Assembly: GCA_910579685.1 (NCBI GenBank)
Contig: CAJTVN010000016.1
Location: forward strand, 1-64,000
Length of the DNA: 64,000 bases
Direction: 5' to 3'
Source of the DNA: an uncultured Lachnospiraceae bacterium
GTDB taxonomy: Bacteria; Bacillota; Clostridia; Lachnospirales; Lachnospiraceae
The position numbers and the translations under genes are program-made. Positions within the stretch are counted from its first letter, which is position 1. The number at the start of each line of letters is the position of its first letter. Shown one piece after another: positions 15,712 to 25,213 of the stretch. The notes under the pieces were generated by a model. It saw only the letters and a list, made by a program, of their open reading frames with translations. It had not been told where the DNA came from and did not search any database.

Positions 15712-18700
15712 ATGAGCAAGGGAATGTTCCAAACGACAATCAGAGAGATCAGGGGAAGCCTTGGCCGTTATATGGCGATTCTGGCCATCGTGATGCTGGG
15801 AGTGGGGCTGTTCACGGGATTAAAGGCGACCACGCCCGCAATGATCATTACGGAAAACGAGTATCTGGCGGAACAGGATTTTTTTGATTTCCGGCTGCTT
15901 TCCACCATTGGCTTTGATCCCGCAGATGTGGCGGAACTGACGGAGATGAGCGAAATCGCCATGGCCGAGGGGGCGGTGAGTGTCGATGCGCTGTGCGCCG
16001 TAGGGGAAGAAAATGAGGATGTATACAAAATCCATACCGTGCCGGAGAGGATTAACCGAGTGGTAGTGACAGCGGGAAGGATGCCCCAGAAGGCGGACGA
16101 GTGTGTGCTTGACGCGGCCCTTTTCAGGGAGGATGCGATAGGAACCAGGATTACAGTGACAGACAGCAATGATGCGGATACGCTGGAAATGTTTCAAAAC
16201 CGTACGTTTACTGCGGTGGGGATCGTGCGCTCCCCCTATTATATCAATTTTGAGCGGGGAACCTCATCCATTGGGGACGGGAAGATCGCCGCTTTTCTTT
16301 ATGTGCCGAAGGAAGCCTTTGACTGCGACTATCTGACCGAAATCTATGCGGTGACAAAGCTGAGATATAAGGTTTACACGGACGAGTATGAGGCGTATAT
16401 CGATAACCTGCAGGGAAAGATGGAGGACAAGGCGTATGATCTTTCCTATGGAAGATATGAGAGGCTTCTCGCCGAGGCGCAGGAAGAAATTGACGACGCC
16501 CAGAAGGAGCTTGACGATAAAAAGGCCGAGGCCGGTCAGGAGCTTGACGACGCCTGGCGGGAGATTATGGACGGCGAGCAGGAGCTTTTGGATGGCGAGA
16601 AGGACATAGCCGACGCAAAAAAGAAGATAGCCGATGGCAGGCAGGAGATAGCGGAACACGAGCAGGATATCCTGGAGGGAGAACGGGAGATAGCCGACGG
16701 CGAACAAAAAATACAGGAGTCGGAAGCGCAGATCCGGGATGCGGAAGAAGAGGTCAGTCTCCACGAATGGGAAATCTTTGCGAATGAGCAGGAGCTGGGA
16801 GGAGCGCGCTACCAGCTGGAACAGGCAAGGGAGGAAGTGATCGCAAAGGAGAGCCTGCTGCGTGAGAACGAGGAGGAGCTTGAACGGACGGGGTGGGAGC
16901 TTTCGGACAAAGAGAGGGAGCTTTCCGCACAGCTGGAAGCCCTTCCCGCACAGAAGGCGGCCCTGGAGGAGCAGGAGGCCTATCTGAACAGCCAGCTTGC
17001 GCAGCTGCAGGAGGGCTATGATCTGGCCATATCCATGGCGCCGGATGAGGAGACGCGGGACGCTCTTTTGGCGGAGTATCAGGAAAAAAGGGCTCAGCTC
17101 GAGGCGGGGCTTGCCCAGATCGCTTATGGAAAGGGCGAGCTTGAGGACGGCGAGCGGCAGCTGCAGGCCGGGCTTGTGCAGATTCGGGACGGCCTTATGC
17201 AGATCCGTGCCGGAAAGGAAGAGATCGAGGACGGAAAGGAACAGCTTGAGAGCGCCAAGAGGGAGATCGAAGCCAATGAAAATGTGCTGTCCTCTGCGGA
17301 AACGGAGCTCATGTCGGCAAAGCGGCAGGTGACGGATGCAAGAAACGAGCTTGAGGAAGGGAAAAGGGATCTGGAGGAGGCAAAGGCGGAGCTTGCGGAC
17401 GGCAGACTCGAACTGGAAGACGGCAGGGCCCGGCTGGAGAAGGCCAGAGGCGAGCTGGAAGATGCCATGACCGAGCTTGCGGATGGGGAGAGGGAACTTG
17501 CGGACGGCAGGATCGAGCTTGCGGATGCGAAGGAAGAATATGAAGAGGCCAGAGCGGAATTTGAGGAGGAAATACAGGACGCCCAGGACAAGATCGACGA
17601 TGCCAGAGACGAGCTTGCGGATATTGAGGAGCCGGACTACTATGCCCTGACCCGGGATACAAACATCGGCTACGCATGCTATGAGAGCGATTCCAATATC
17701 GTGGCGGCCATTGCCAACGTGTTTCCGGTTTTCTTCTTTCTGGTGGCCGCACTGATCTGTATGACGACCATGAACCGCATGGTGGAGGAGCAGAGAACCC
17801 AGATCGGCGTGATGAAGGCCCTTGGCTATGGAAACGGCGCAATCATGGGGAAATACCTGTTTTATGCCGGTTCGGCGGCGGCCGTGGGCGCCCTGGCCGG
17901 CTGTCTGGGCGGTACCTGGCTGTTTCCCAGAGTGATATGGATGGGGTACGGCATCATGTACAGTATGGGCGATATCGAATATTATTTTGACGTGCCAATG
18001 GCACTGTTTTCGCTGGCGGCAGCACTCTTGTGTTCCATGGGAGCGGCATACGTTTCCTGCCGCCATGAGCTTCTTGGCGTGCCCGCCAGCCTGATTCGTC
18101 CCAAAGCGCCCAAAAGCGGAAAGCGGATTTTTCTGGAAACGATCCCCTCTGTCTGGGGAAGGCTAAAATTTCTGCACAAGGTTTCCATAAGAAATATCGT
18201 GAGATACAAAAAACGGTTTTTCATGATGATCCTGGGCATAAGCGGCTGTACGGCGCTGTTGCTCACGGGTTTTGGAGTCAGGGATTCGGTTACGAATGTG
18301 GCGGATATGCAGTATGACGAGGTTCAGATTTACGATATCGGGATCACGTTTTCCGATGAGGAAAAAGCGGATGCCAAAATCCTGGAAGAGCGCATGGGGG
18401 ATGCGCTCGAAAGAACCGCCTTCCTTTATGAGGAAAGCGTGGATCTGGATTTTGGAGGAAAGACAAAATCGGTCTATCTGCAGGTTCCGGAAAACGTGGA
18501 AGAGATGGGTGCGTTTTTGGATCTGCACACTCCGGATGGAGAAAAGATTCCCTATCCGTCCAGGACAGAGGCGGTGCTGACCGCAAAACTGGCGGACAGT
18601 ATGGGGATTCGGATCGGAGATACCATCTCTTTCCGGGATAATGACATGAACCGCTTTACGGTGAAGGTATCGGGGTTCTGCGAAAATTTTATTTATAATT

Positions 18701-19293
18701 ATATCTATATCAGCAAGGAAACCTATGCGGACCAGTTTGGCGCACCGCCAAAGTACAAGAGCGCATATGCGGTGGTCAGGGAAGGGGTGGATGTCCATGA
18801 GGCGGCTGCCGCCCTGGCGGACATGGATCCTGTGCTTGCGGTTTCCGTCACTGCGGACATGAGGGAGCGGATTGCGACCATGATGAAAAGCATGGATTAT
18901 ATCGTCTTTCTGATCATTGCCTGTGCGGGGAGCCTTGCATTTATCGTGCTTTACAATCTGACGAATATCAATATCACGGAGCGGATCCGCGAGATTGCGA
19001 CTATAAAGGTTCTCGGCTTTTATGCAAAGGAGACGGCGGACTATGTTTTCAGGGAAAATCTGGTGCTCACCGGATTGGGAGCCATTGCCGGTCTGGGCCT
19101 TGGAAAGTGGCTGCACTGGTTTGTCATGTACAATATCAATATTGATCTCATCTCCTTTAAAACCGCAATAGCCCCGGTAAGCTTTGTGCTGAGTCTGGTT
19201 CTCACCTTTGTGTTTGCCATGCTGGTGAACGGTGTTATGTACTTTAAGCTGGAGAAGATCAATATGGCGGAGGCTCTGAAATCCATCGAGTAG
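15712..19293 (+). CDS. Giant FtsX/MacB-type ABC permease with extracytoplasmic coiled coil
   Basis: The 1193-residue permease has a first membrane helix at about 18-40 (YMAILAIVMLGVGLFTG), a MacB-like extracytoplasmic part, then residues about 246-642 as an almost unbroken acidic coiled coil built from units such as ELADGRLELEDGR. Two FtsX core regions follow, about 660-800 (MTTMNRMVEEQRTQIGVMKALGYG) and about 1050-1180 (ERIREIATIKVLGFY). With its ATPase it likely couples ATP hydrolysis to movement outside the membrane, for example on cell-wall enzymes or peptides. The coiled coil could span the peptidoglycan. The same ELADG-type repeats occur in other Clostridia permeases. Confidence 0.92.
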   Translation: MSKGMFQTTIREIRGSLGRYMAILAIVMLGVGLFTGLKATTPAMIITENEYLAEQDFFDFRLLSTIGFDPADVAELTEMSEIAMAEGAVSVDALCAVGEENEDVYKIHTVPERINRVVVTAGRMPQKADECVLDAALFREDAIGTRITVTDSNDADTLEMFQNRTFTAVGIVRSPYYINFERGTSSIGDGKIAAFLYVPKEAFDCDYLTEIYAVTKLRYKVYTDEYEAYIDNLQGKMEDKAYDLSYGRYERLLAEAQEEIDDAQKELDDKKAEAGQELDDAWREIMDGEQELLDGEKDIADAKKKIADGRQEIAEHEQDILEGEREIADGEQKIQESEAQIRDAEEEVSLHEWEIFANEQELGGARYQLEQAREEVIAKESLLRENEEELERTGWELSDKERELSAQLEALPAQKAALEEQEAYLNSQLAQLQEGYDLAISMAPDEETRDALLAEYQEKRAQLEAGLAQIAYGKGELEDGERQLQAGLVQIRDGLMQIRAGKEEIEDGKEQLESAKREIEANENVLSSAETELMSAKRQVTDARNELEEGKRDLEEAKAELADGRLELEDGRARLEKARGELEDAMTELADGERELADGRIELADAKEEYEEARAEFEEEIQDAQDKIDDARDELADIEEPDYYALTRDTNIGYACYESDSNIVAAIANVFPVFFFLVAALICMTTMNRMVEEQRTQIGVMKALGYGNGAIMGKYLFYAGSAAAVGALAGCLGGTWLFPRVIWMGYGIMYSMGDIEYYFDVPMALFSLAAALLCSMGAAYVSCRHELLGVPASLIRPKAPKSGKRIFLETIPSVWGRLKFLHKVSIRNIVRYKKRFFMMILGISGCTALLLTGFGVRDSVTNVADMQYDEVQIYDIGITFSDEEKADAKILEERMGDALERTAFLYEESVDLDFGGKTKSVYLQVPENVEEMGAFLDLHTPDGEKIPYPSRTEAVLTAKLADSMGIRIGDTISFRDNDMNRFTVKVSGFCENFIYNYIYISKETYADQFGAPPKYKSAYAVVREGVDVHEAAAALADMDPVLAVSVTADMRERIATMMKSMDYIVFLIIACAGSLAFIVLYNLTNINITERIREIATIKVLGFYAKETADYVFRENLVLTGLGAIAGLGLGKWLHWFVMYNINIDLISFKTAIAPVSFVLSLVLTFVFAMLVNGVMYFKLEKINMAEALKSIE

Positions 19294-19362
19294 GAATGCG
19301 GTTTATAATTCAGGTTAAAAATCAGTATAAAGTAAGATAATTATGGATAGGCAAGCGGGGGA

Positions 19363-19377
19363 GAAATGTGGTATAAT
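19363..19377 (+). promoter_or_regulatory. Extended -10 promoter before the hemerythrin fusion gene
   Basis: TATAAT (19372-19377) is preceded by TG one base upstream, an extended -10 element. No good -35 box is visible. Confidence 0.5.
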
Positions 19378-19430
19378 GAGCGTTAGCAAGAAAAACGGGC
19401 TTGCAATAATTACAGAAAAGGAGAAGTGAC

Positions 19431-20777
19431 ATGAACCATATCGTATGGGATAAAAGCTATGAAATGGGTGTGGATTTTCTTGATAAAGAGCACAAGTTAC
19501 TTTTTTCAAGGATGGACAAATTGCTAAAGCTTAGTGAAACCGAGGAAAAAAGCGAATGGGCCTGCCGAGAGGGAGTTAAATACCTGAAAAACCATGCGGT
19601 CGAGCATTTTGAACATGAAGAGGCCTATATGCTGTCCATACGCTACAGCGACTTCGAATTACATAGGCATCTGCATGATGACTTCCGCCACAGGATTCTG
19701 CCGGCGCTTGAAGCGGAGCTGGAGAGGAACGGCTATTCCATGGAAGCGGTGCGTCATTTTGTGGGCGTGTGTATCGGATGGGTGATCGCCCACACGAAGA
19801 CGGAGGATCTTGCGATTGTGGGGAAGGAGGACCTCAAGTGGAAAGACCTTCCACAGGAGGAGGAGAGAGAGGCGCTAAAAACCACGATAACGCGGCTGGT
19901 ACAGGAGTTATTCCACTTAAGCGCCAAAACGGTCAGCGAGCAGTATGCGGGAGAGGATTTTGGAAAAATGGTATGTAACCGTTTTCTCTACCGCGGAAAC
20001 CAGAAAGAAAAGTGGGAGGTTACGCTTGTTTTTGAGGAGAAGCTGCTTCTGAAAGTGATCGGAGAGATATTGAATGAGAAATTTAAGCGGGTAGATGACA
20101 TGGTGCTTAATGTCAACCGCTATATCGCACGTCAGTTTTTGGAGAAGGTCAGGGAATATTTCCCCAAGCTGAATCAGCTGGAGCTGGAGAAAGAATCGCT
20201 TCTTACGCACGAGCAGCTTGCAAAATCCTTTGAGCGCACAAGGCCGGCTTACAGTCTGCTGTTTGATACCAGGGAAGGGTACTTTGCGTTCTGTGCATCC
20301 AGCGGCGACTATATTCAGGATGCGGTGGTGTCAATAGATCATGCGAATGTTTTGGATACGATCAGAGAATATCTGGTCATGGAAGATGAAGAAGAGGCGA
20401 GGCGCAAGCCGAAGATTCTCGTGGTGGATGATTCCGACTTTATGCGCACCAGGATTGTCAGGCTTCTTGCACAGGACTATGACGTGATTGAGGCGGATTC
20501 CAGCATTGCGGCAATCAAGAAAATCGTGGTGAATCAACCGGGACTGGTTCTTCTGGATTATGAGATGCCTGTCTGTGACGGGAGACAGGCGCTGGAGATG
20601 ATACGTTCGGAGAAGGATATTGCGGATATTCCGGTCATGTTCCTGACAGGAAGGGGCGACAGGGAGAGCGTCAAGAACGTGATGGCTCTGAAACCGGCGG
20701 GTTATCTTTTAAAGACAATGACGGATGACGTGATCAAGGGTGTGATCGATCAATTTTTTGAGAAAGAAAACGGGTAA
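19431..20777 (+). CDS. Bacteriohemerythrin / CheX-like / response-receiver fusion
   Basis: The 448-residue protein joins three parts. Residues 1-135 form a hemerythrin bundle with iron ligands in DKEHKLLF, HFEHEEAYM, LHRHLHDD and AHTKTED, expected to bind O2 or NO at a di-iron site. Residues about 165-310 resemble CheX/CheC-like chemotaxis phosphatases. Residues about 325-445 are a receiver domain with acidic pair VVDDSDFM, phospho-acceptor Asp376 (LLDYEMP) and the conserved Thr and Lys (MFLTGR, YLLKTM). It probably links oxygen or redox state to phospho-signalling. No kinase is adjacent. Confidence 0.85.
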   Translation: MNHIVWDKSYEMGVDFLDKEHKLLFSRMDKLLKLSETEEKSEWACREGVKYLKNHAVEHFEHEEAYMLSIRYSDFELHRHLHDDFRHRILPALEAELERNGYSMEAVRHFVGVCIGWVIAHTKTEDLAIVGKEDLKWKDLPQEEEREALKTTITRLVQELFHLSAKTVSEQYAGEDFGKMVCNRFLYRGNQKEKWEVTLVFEEKLLLKVIGEILNEKFKRVDDMVLNVNRYIARQFLEKVREYFPKLNQLELEKESLLTHEQLAKSFERTRPAYSLLFDTREGYFAFCASSGDYIQDAVVSIDHANVLDTIREYLVMEDEEEARRKPKILVVDDSDFMRTRIVRLLAQDYDVIEADSSIAAIKKIVVNQPGLVLLDYEMPVCDGRQALEMIRSEKDIADIPVMFLTGRGDRESVKNVMALKPAGYLLKTMTDDVIKGVIDQFFEKENG

Positions 20778-20785
20778 AAACAGGA

Positions 20786-21268
20786 GTGACGGTATTTTCG
20801 GAGCTTTTATTCCTTCGGGGATTTGTAATATTTGTTTACCTCGGACTGCTGTCCGTGGCAGCATTTATGGATTGGAATACGAGGACGATCAAGGATCGTT
20901 TTCCAATAGGAATTGTGCTGCTTGGCTTTGCGGCGCTTTTCCTGTTTCCGGAGCATGACGCCGTGGATCGTCTGATTGGTGCGGCTGCGGCTGCGGGTCC
21001 CATGCTGATTCTGGCCCTGGTGAAAGAGGGAGCCTTTGGCGGAGGGGATATTAAGCTGATGGCGGCCGGCGGTTTTTTCCTTGGCTGGCGGGCTTCTCTT
21101 GCAGCCGCATGGATCGGACTGACGGCTGCCGCCCTGTACTGTGCTGTCCTGATGCTGAAAAGAAGGCTTACCTTCAAAGACACCATTGCTTTTGGCCCCT
21201 TTCTGGCCCTTGGACTAGGAATCGCTTCTCTGTGGGGAGATGAGCTGGCTTATATGGCGTTGATCTGA
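20786..21268 (+). CDS. A24-family prepilin peptidase (peptidase domain only)
   Basis: The 160-residue polytopic membrane protein has the two catalytic aspartates of type IV prepilin peptidases: Asp29 in MDWNTRT and Asp88 in GGGDIKL. The N-terminal methylase domain of PilD is missing, as in TadV/FppA-type peptidases. Such enzymes cleave the leader of type IV or Tad pilins; no pilin or Tad genes are in the window. The start is a GTG at 20786 with a cramped ribosome site, so the exact start is uncertain. It follows the hemerythrin fusion by 8 bases and is probably co-transcribed. Confidence 0.85.
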   Translation: MTVFSELLFLRGFVIFVYLGLLSVAAFMDWNTRTIKDRFPIGIVLLGFAALFLFPEHDAVDRLIGAAAAAGPMLILALVKEGAFGGGDIKLMAAGGFFLGWRASLAAAWIGLTAAALYCAVLMLKRRLTFKDTIAFGPFLALGLGIASLWGDELAYMALI

Positions 21269-21275
21269 AGTGGAG

Positions 21276-22475
21276 TCATTCCGGGGCTGTTCTGTGATCC
21301 AGAATGTAGTCAAGCAGTCTGTCTGCAACCTCCTCCTTTGACAGGATGGGGAGCTGGAGGGTTTCTTTTCCTGAGAGCAGAGTCACGATATTCGTGTCGG
21401 TTCCAAAGCCGGCTCCCTGTTCTTTGAGACTGTTGGCAACAATCAGATCCAGGTTCTTTTTTTCCAGCTTTGTGCGGGAATTTTCTAACATATTTTCCGT
21501 TTCCATGGAAAAACCGCAGAGAAACTGTCCCTTCTTTTTGTGAGCCCCCAGAAATCCCAGGATATCTTCCGTGCGTTCCAGAGTGATGCTGAGTTCAGAC
21601 TCTTTTTTCTTTATTTTCTCATCTGACGTATCTTTGGGGCGGTAGTCCGCAACGGCGGCAGCCTTGATGATGATATCCTGTTCGCCAGCACGTTCCTTTA
21701 CCGCCTGCGCCATATCGGCAGCCGACGTGATCCCGATGGTCTGTACGCCCATGGGCGGCGTAAGACTGGTTTTTCCCGTTACCAGTGTGACGACGGCGCC
21801 TCGCATCATGGCGGCCCTTGCAATGGCATATCCCATCTTTCCCGTGGAATGGTTGCTGATGTAACGTACCGGATCGATTTTTTCCATCGTTGGCCCTGCT
21901 GTCACAAGAAGGCGCAGCCCTTCCATGTCCCTGGGCCGCAGCGCCTTTATGATATATTCCAGCAAAAGCTCCGGCTCCGGCATTTTGCCTTCCCCGGTAT
22001 CACCGCAGGCCAGATATCCTGTGGCAGGGGAAATCACTTCCATTCCGTAGCTTTGGAGAAGCTTCATGTTGTTCTGGACAACCGGGTTTTGGTACATCCT
22101 TGTATTCATGGCGGGAGCGATGATTTTGGGACATTGGCAGGCAAGCAGGGTGGTGGTCAGCATATCGTCCGCCAGTCCGTGGGCGGCCTTTGCGATTACG
22201 TTTGCGGATGCGGGCGCCACCAGAAATACATCCGTCTGCTTAGCCAGAGACACGTGCTCCACGCTGTGCTGAAAATTCCGGTCAAAGGTATCAACCAGGC
22301 ACTTATTTCCGGTCAATGACTCGAAGGTGATGGGATTGATAAAGTTTGTGGCGTTTTGGGTCATAATGACAGTGACGTCTGCCGCCTGCTTTTTCAGCAT
22401 GCTTGCCAGGGAAGCGATCTTATAGGCGGCAATGCTTCCCGTTACGCCGAGCACGACATGTTTTCCTTGCAGCAT
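21276..22475 (-). CDS. coaBC: Bifunctional phosphopantothenoylcysteine decarboxylase/synthetase
   Basis: The 399-residue protein has the CoaC flavoprotein half (GVTGSIAAYKIASL, active-site region around HVSLAKQTDVFLVAPASAN, and ACGDTGEGKMPEP). The CoaB half follows (VTAGPTMEKIDPVRYISNHSTGKMG, and AAAVADYRPKD with the catalytic Lys). It joins cysteine to phosphopantothenate and decarboxylates the product to phosphopantetheine. It is the last gene of an operon with the pantothenate carrier and CoaX. Its stop is 7 bases from the stop of the convergent prepilin peptidase gene. Confidence 0.96.
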   Translation of the reverse strand: MLQGKHVVLGVTGSIAAYKIASLASMLKKQAADVTVIMTQNATNFINPITFESLTGNKCLVDTFDRNFQHSVEHVSLAKQTDVFLVAPASANVIAKAAHGLADDMLTTTLLACQCPKIIAPAMNTRMYQNPVVQNNMKLLQSYGMEVISPATGYLACGDTGEGKMPEPELLLEYIIKALRPRDMEGLRLLVTAGPTMEKIDPVRYISNHSTGKMGYAIARAAMMRGAVVTLVTGKTSLTPPMGVQTIGITSAADMAQAVKERAGEQDIIIKAAAVADYRPKDTSDEKIKKKESELSITLERTEDILGFLGAHKKKGQFLCGFSMETENMLENSRTKLEKKNLDLIVANSLKEQGAGFGTDTNIVTLLSGKETLQLPILSKEEVADRLLDYILDHRTAPE

Positions 22476-22520
22476 CTTTTCCTCTCTTTCCTGAATCGGA
22501 GACAGCCCCGGACATTTGCA

Positions 22521-23297
22521 TTAAACGGAGGCTTCCGTGTTTTTTCTGTAAATGATATCCAGCCCCTTTAACGTCAGTTCATCATCATAGATCACCTTTT
22601 CCCTGCAGTAGGGTACGATACAGCCGGCAAGTCCGCCGGTGGCAACCACGCAGAAGCTGTAGCCGAGCTCCGCCCGGATTCTCTGGATCATGCCGTCCAT
22701 GCTGGCAGCCTGGCCCATGATGATACCGCTTTTCATGCAGTCTATGGTATTTTTGCCGATGACCTTCTTCGGCGCTTCCAGACTGATTCTTGGCAGCTGG
22801 GAGGTACGGCTTTCCAGGGCGTCCAGGGAAATCCGCACGCCGGGCAGGATCATGCCGCCCACATAATTTTTTTTATCATCCACTACGCTGATGGTGGTGG
22901 CGGTACCCATATCGATGATGACTGCGGGAGCGCCATAATATTTCAGGGCGGCAACCGCATTGACGATCAGGTCGGCCCCGAGCTGTGCGGGATTATCCAT
23001 CAGGATATTCAGACCGGTTTTAATACCCGGCCCTACGATCAGGGGCGTGATGTGAAGCAGCTTTATCATCGCCGATTTCACGATATTGACAAGAGGTGGC
23101 ACCACTGAGGCAATAATGCAGCCCGTAATATCCTGCGTTTTAATCCGGTACAGGTCAAAGAGTGTTTTGAATTCCACCACATATTCCAGCTCCGTCTTTG
23201 AAATATTGGTGGATACTCGCTCCACGAAATGCACCTTTTCCCGCTGCGTGCAGCCGATCACGATATTGGTATTTCCGATATCAATTGCTAAGATCAT
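22521..23297 (-). CDS. coaX: Type III pantothenate kinase
   Basis: The 258-residue protein has the ASKHA phosphate loops of CoaX (LAIDIGNTNIVIG and VIDMGTATTISVVD) and the pantothenate-site motif GADLIVNAVAAL. It phosphorylates pantothenate, the first step of CoA synthesis. Type III kinases need a monovalent cation and are not inhibited by CoA. It lies between the pantothenate carrier gene and coaBC, so uptake, phosphorylation and the next two steps are co-expressed. Confidence 0.96.
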   Translation of the reverse strand: MILAIDIGNTNIVIGCTQREKVHFVERVSTNISKTELEYVVEFKTLFDLYRIKTQDITGCIIASVVPPLVNIVKSAMIKLLHITPLIVGPGIKTGLNILMDNPAQLGADLIVNAVAALKYYGAPAVIIDMGTATTISVVDDKKNYVGGMILPGVRISLDALESRTSQLPRISLEAPKKVIGKNTIDCMKSGIIMGQAASMDGMIQRIRAELGYSFCVVATGGLAGCIVPYCREKVIYDDELTLKGLDIIYRKNTEASV

Positions 23298-23333
23298 TTT
23301 TTCATTCCTTTCCTGAACACTGAATCTGTACTG

Positions 23334-24176
23334 TTATTTATTTGATCTGGCCCCTGCGGGGCCTTTGACTTCTTTGACCGGTTTGATTCTGGTCAGCGCA
23401 AGGCCGACACCGGATACAAGAATTGCGGCAACCACGGACTCCACAATACCGTTAAAGCTGACAACGCCCATAATTACATCGATCACTGCGTCTCCCGCAA
23501 TGCCAAGAGCGTCTGCGTAGGCGTCCTTATACAGGATAAAGATACCGCTCATGACAAATAACGTATTGGTGAAAGCTCCGGTCAGACCCGCATAAGCCAG
23601 GGCGATACTGGACGAACTCTTCTTGGATGCGCTGATTGTCAGCACGAAAAACAAAATAACGCCACAAAGGATGCCGGCCCCGGCGCCGATCAAATTTGCA
23701 GCCCCGGTGAGGCTGTTGATAAAGGCCCTCACGGAGAGAAACAGGATGACGGATGCGGCCCCGTGGATTACGATACGCCATATCTTCTGTTCCGATTTCA
23801 GAAGATTGCGGATCAGGATATATACAAAATAGGGAAGGACCCCCACCAGTATTCTGGGAACAAAGCAGATATACGTGCTTTTGAATACGCCGGATACCCC
23901 GATCATATTTGCCGCAAGAACCGGTGAAAACACGAAAGCGGAGGCGGTAGCCGCCTTGAAGGTATTGTTGATGAAGCTGGTCAGGCCAAATACAAAACCG
24001 AGGAATGCGCCTTTTTTCGGTCCTAAAAATAGCGCTCCCAAAATCACCGGGATATGGATCACCGTGGCATTGATGACCACAAGGGGGATATACCCCAGCG
24101 GAGTGAAAGCCATTATGACAATAATGGCGGTAAAGAGTGCGGTGAGCACAAGTTCGTAGGTTTTTTCATTTTTCAT
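23334..24176 (-). CDS. panT: ECF transporter S component, probable pantothenate carrier
   Basis: The 280-residue membrane protein has the ECF S-component start (ELVLTALFTAIIVIMAFTPLGYIP) and the region typical of PanT-type carriers (ILGALFLGPKKGAFLGFVFGL). Alone, S components bind the vitamin; transport needs the shared EcfAA'T module encoded elsewhere. The frame is open 170 codons upstream, but that part is low-complexity; GGAGACGTACC before the ATG at 24176 marks the true start. Pantothenate specificity is inferred from the following coaX and coaBC. About 80 C-terminal residues are longer than the minimal S fold. Confidence 0.87.
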   Translation of the reverse strand: MKNEKTYELVLTALFTAIIVIMAFTPLGYIPLVVINATVIHIPVILGALFLGPKKGAFLGFVFGLTSFINNTFKAATASAFVFSPVLAANMIGVSGVFKSTYICFVPRILVGVLPYFVYILIRNLLKSEQKIWRIVIHGAASVILFLSVRAFINSLTGAANLIGAGAGILCGVILFFVLTISASKKSSSSIALAYAGLTGAFTNTLFVMSGIFILYKDAYADALGIAGDAVIDVIMGVVSFNGIVESVVAAILVSGVGLALTRIKPVKEVKGPAGARSNK

Positions 24177-24227
24177 GGTACGTCTCCTTCTGTTATTATT
24201 CTCCCGTAGAGATACAATACAGTAATG

Positions 24228-24256
24228 ATCATACCACATGGATAAATGATTGACAA
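24228..24256 (-). promoter_or_regulatory. Promoter of the panT-coaX-coaBC operon
   Basis: On the minus strand TTGTCA (24251-24256), a 17-nt spacer and TATGAT (24228-24233) lie 50 bases before the panT start. No riboswitch-like structure is evident between promoter and gene. Confidence 0.72.
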
Positions 24257-24422
24257 CTGGGGACGGGTTTTTATGTGGGAATCCATTTTGAAAACCCCGT
24301 GCCTTCTGGTTCCGGACATGGCGGCAGGCGGATTTGGAAAAGAAACCGAATGGTAATAGAAGATTGCGAAACGTTGTGGTAAACTGAAAAAAACATAAAA
24401 ACTGAAAAAAGGAGAAGAAGCT

Positions 24423-25213
24423 ATGGAAGCTGTAAAAGTAGTGAAGGATATCGTATATGAGGAAAAGACCGGGGATTTTGGAAAGCTGGATCTGTATCTT
24501 CCTGGTGGGGAAAATGCACGGCGCTTCTGATCTATTTCCATGGAGGCGGCCTGGAGGGAGGCGATAAGGAAGACGACAGGGGGATCTACCAGGAGCTGGC
24601 GGCCAGAGGGATTGTTGTTGTGAGCGCAAATTACCGTATGTACCCGTTGGCACGGTATCCGCAGTACATCGAAGATGCGGCAAAAGCCGTGGCCTGGGGA
24701 CTTTGCCATGTGAGGGAGCAGATCAACTATGACCGGGTGGTTGTTGGCGGTATCTCGGCAGGGGCGTATCTGTCCATGATGCTCCATTTCCAGCCGCGTT
24801 TCCTGAAAGAAAGCCATGTGGAGGAGAGCTGGATTGACGGATGGATTTTTGATGCGGGACAGCCCACCGTTCACTACAATATTTTGAGGGAACGGGGGCA
24901 GGATACAAAGGCGGTTCGGGTGGATGAGGCCGCCCCGATCTATTATCTGGAGGGAGAAGCTGCGAGGGTGAAAAAGCAGTCCTTCCTGATTCTTGTATCG
25001 GACGACGATATACCGGGAAGGCGCAGGCAGAACGAACTGCTGATCGACACTATGAGAACCCATCAGTATGAGGAAAACCAGATCGATTACCGCATCATGA
25101 GAGGCTATCAGCACACGGGGTATGTAAATGTGAAGGATGAAAAAGGTCATTATCCCTACGCAGAGATGGTATATGAATTTATAGAGGAGATTAAAAAAAA
25201 GCGTTCTGAATGA
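24423..25213 (+). pseudogene. Frameshifted alpha/beta hydrolase (esterase/lipase type)
   Basis: Translation from the ATG at 24423 gives an N-terminus ending KLDLYLPGGENARRF and a stop at 24528-24530. The missing fold continues in another frame from LLIYFHGGGLEGG. One extra A in the AAAA run at 24511-24514 would join them as GEKCTALLIYFHGGG. The rest is a normal esterase: oxyanion HGGG, nucleophile elbow GGISAGAY, an Asp-rich loop (SDDDIPG) and a C-terminal His (YQHTGY). It is either a recent pseudogene, a slippage-controlled gene or a sequencing error. Confidence 0.82.

Noticed and set aside
17395..17640. Short periodic DNA in the permease gene as a possible CRISPR or tandem-repeat array
   Set aside because: The periodicity follows codons of the ELADG coiled-coil units; there are no constant repeats with unique spacers.
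16264..18066. 600-codon open frame opposite the giant permease gene
   Set aside because: It is the antisense shadow of the biased coiled-coil codons; the plus-strand product has clear ABC-permease domains and the antisense product has none.
24177..24683. 170-codon N-terminal extension of the pantothenate carrier
   Set aside because: It is low-complexity, crosses the mapped promoter and overlaps the divergent hydrolase gene; the ATG at 24176 has a good ribosome site.
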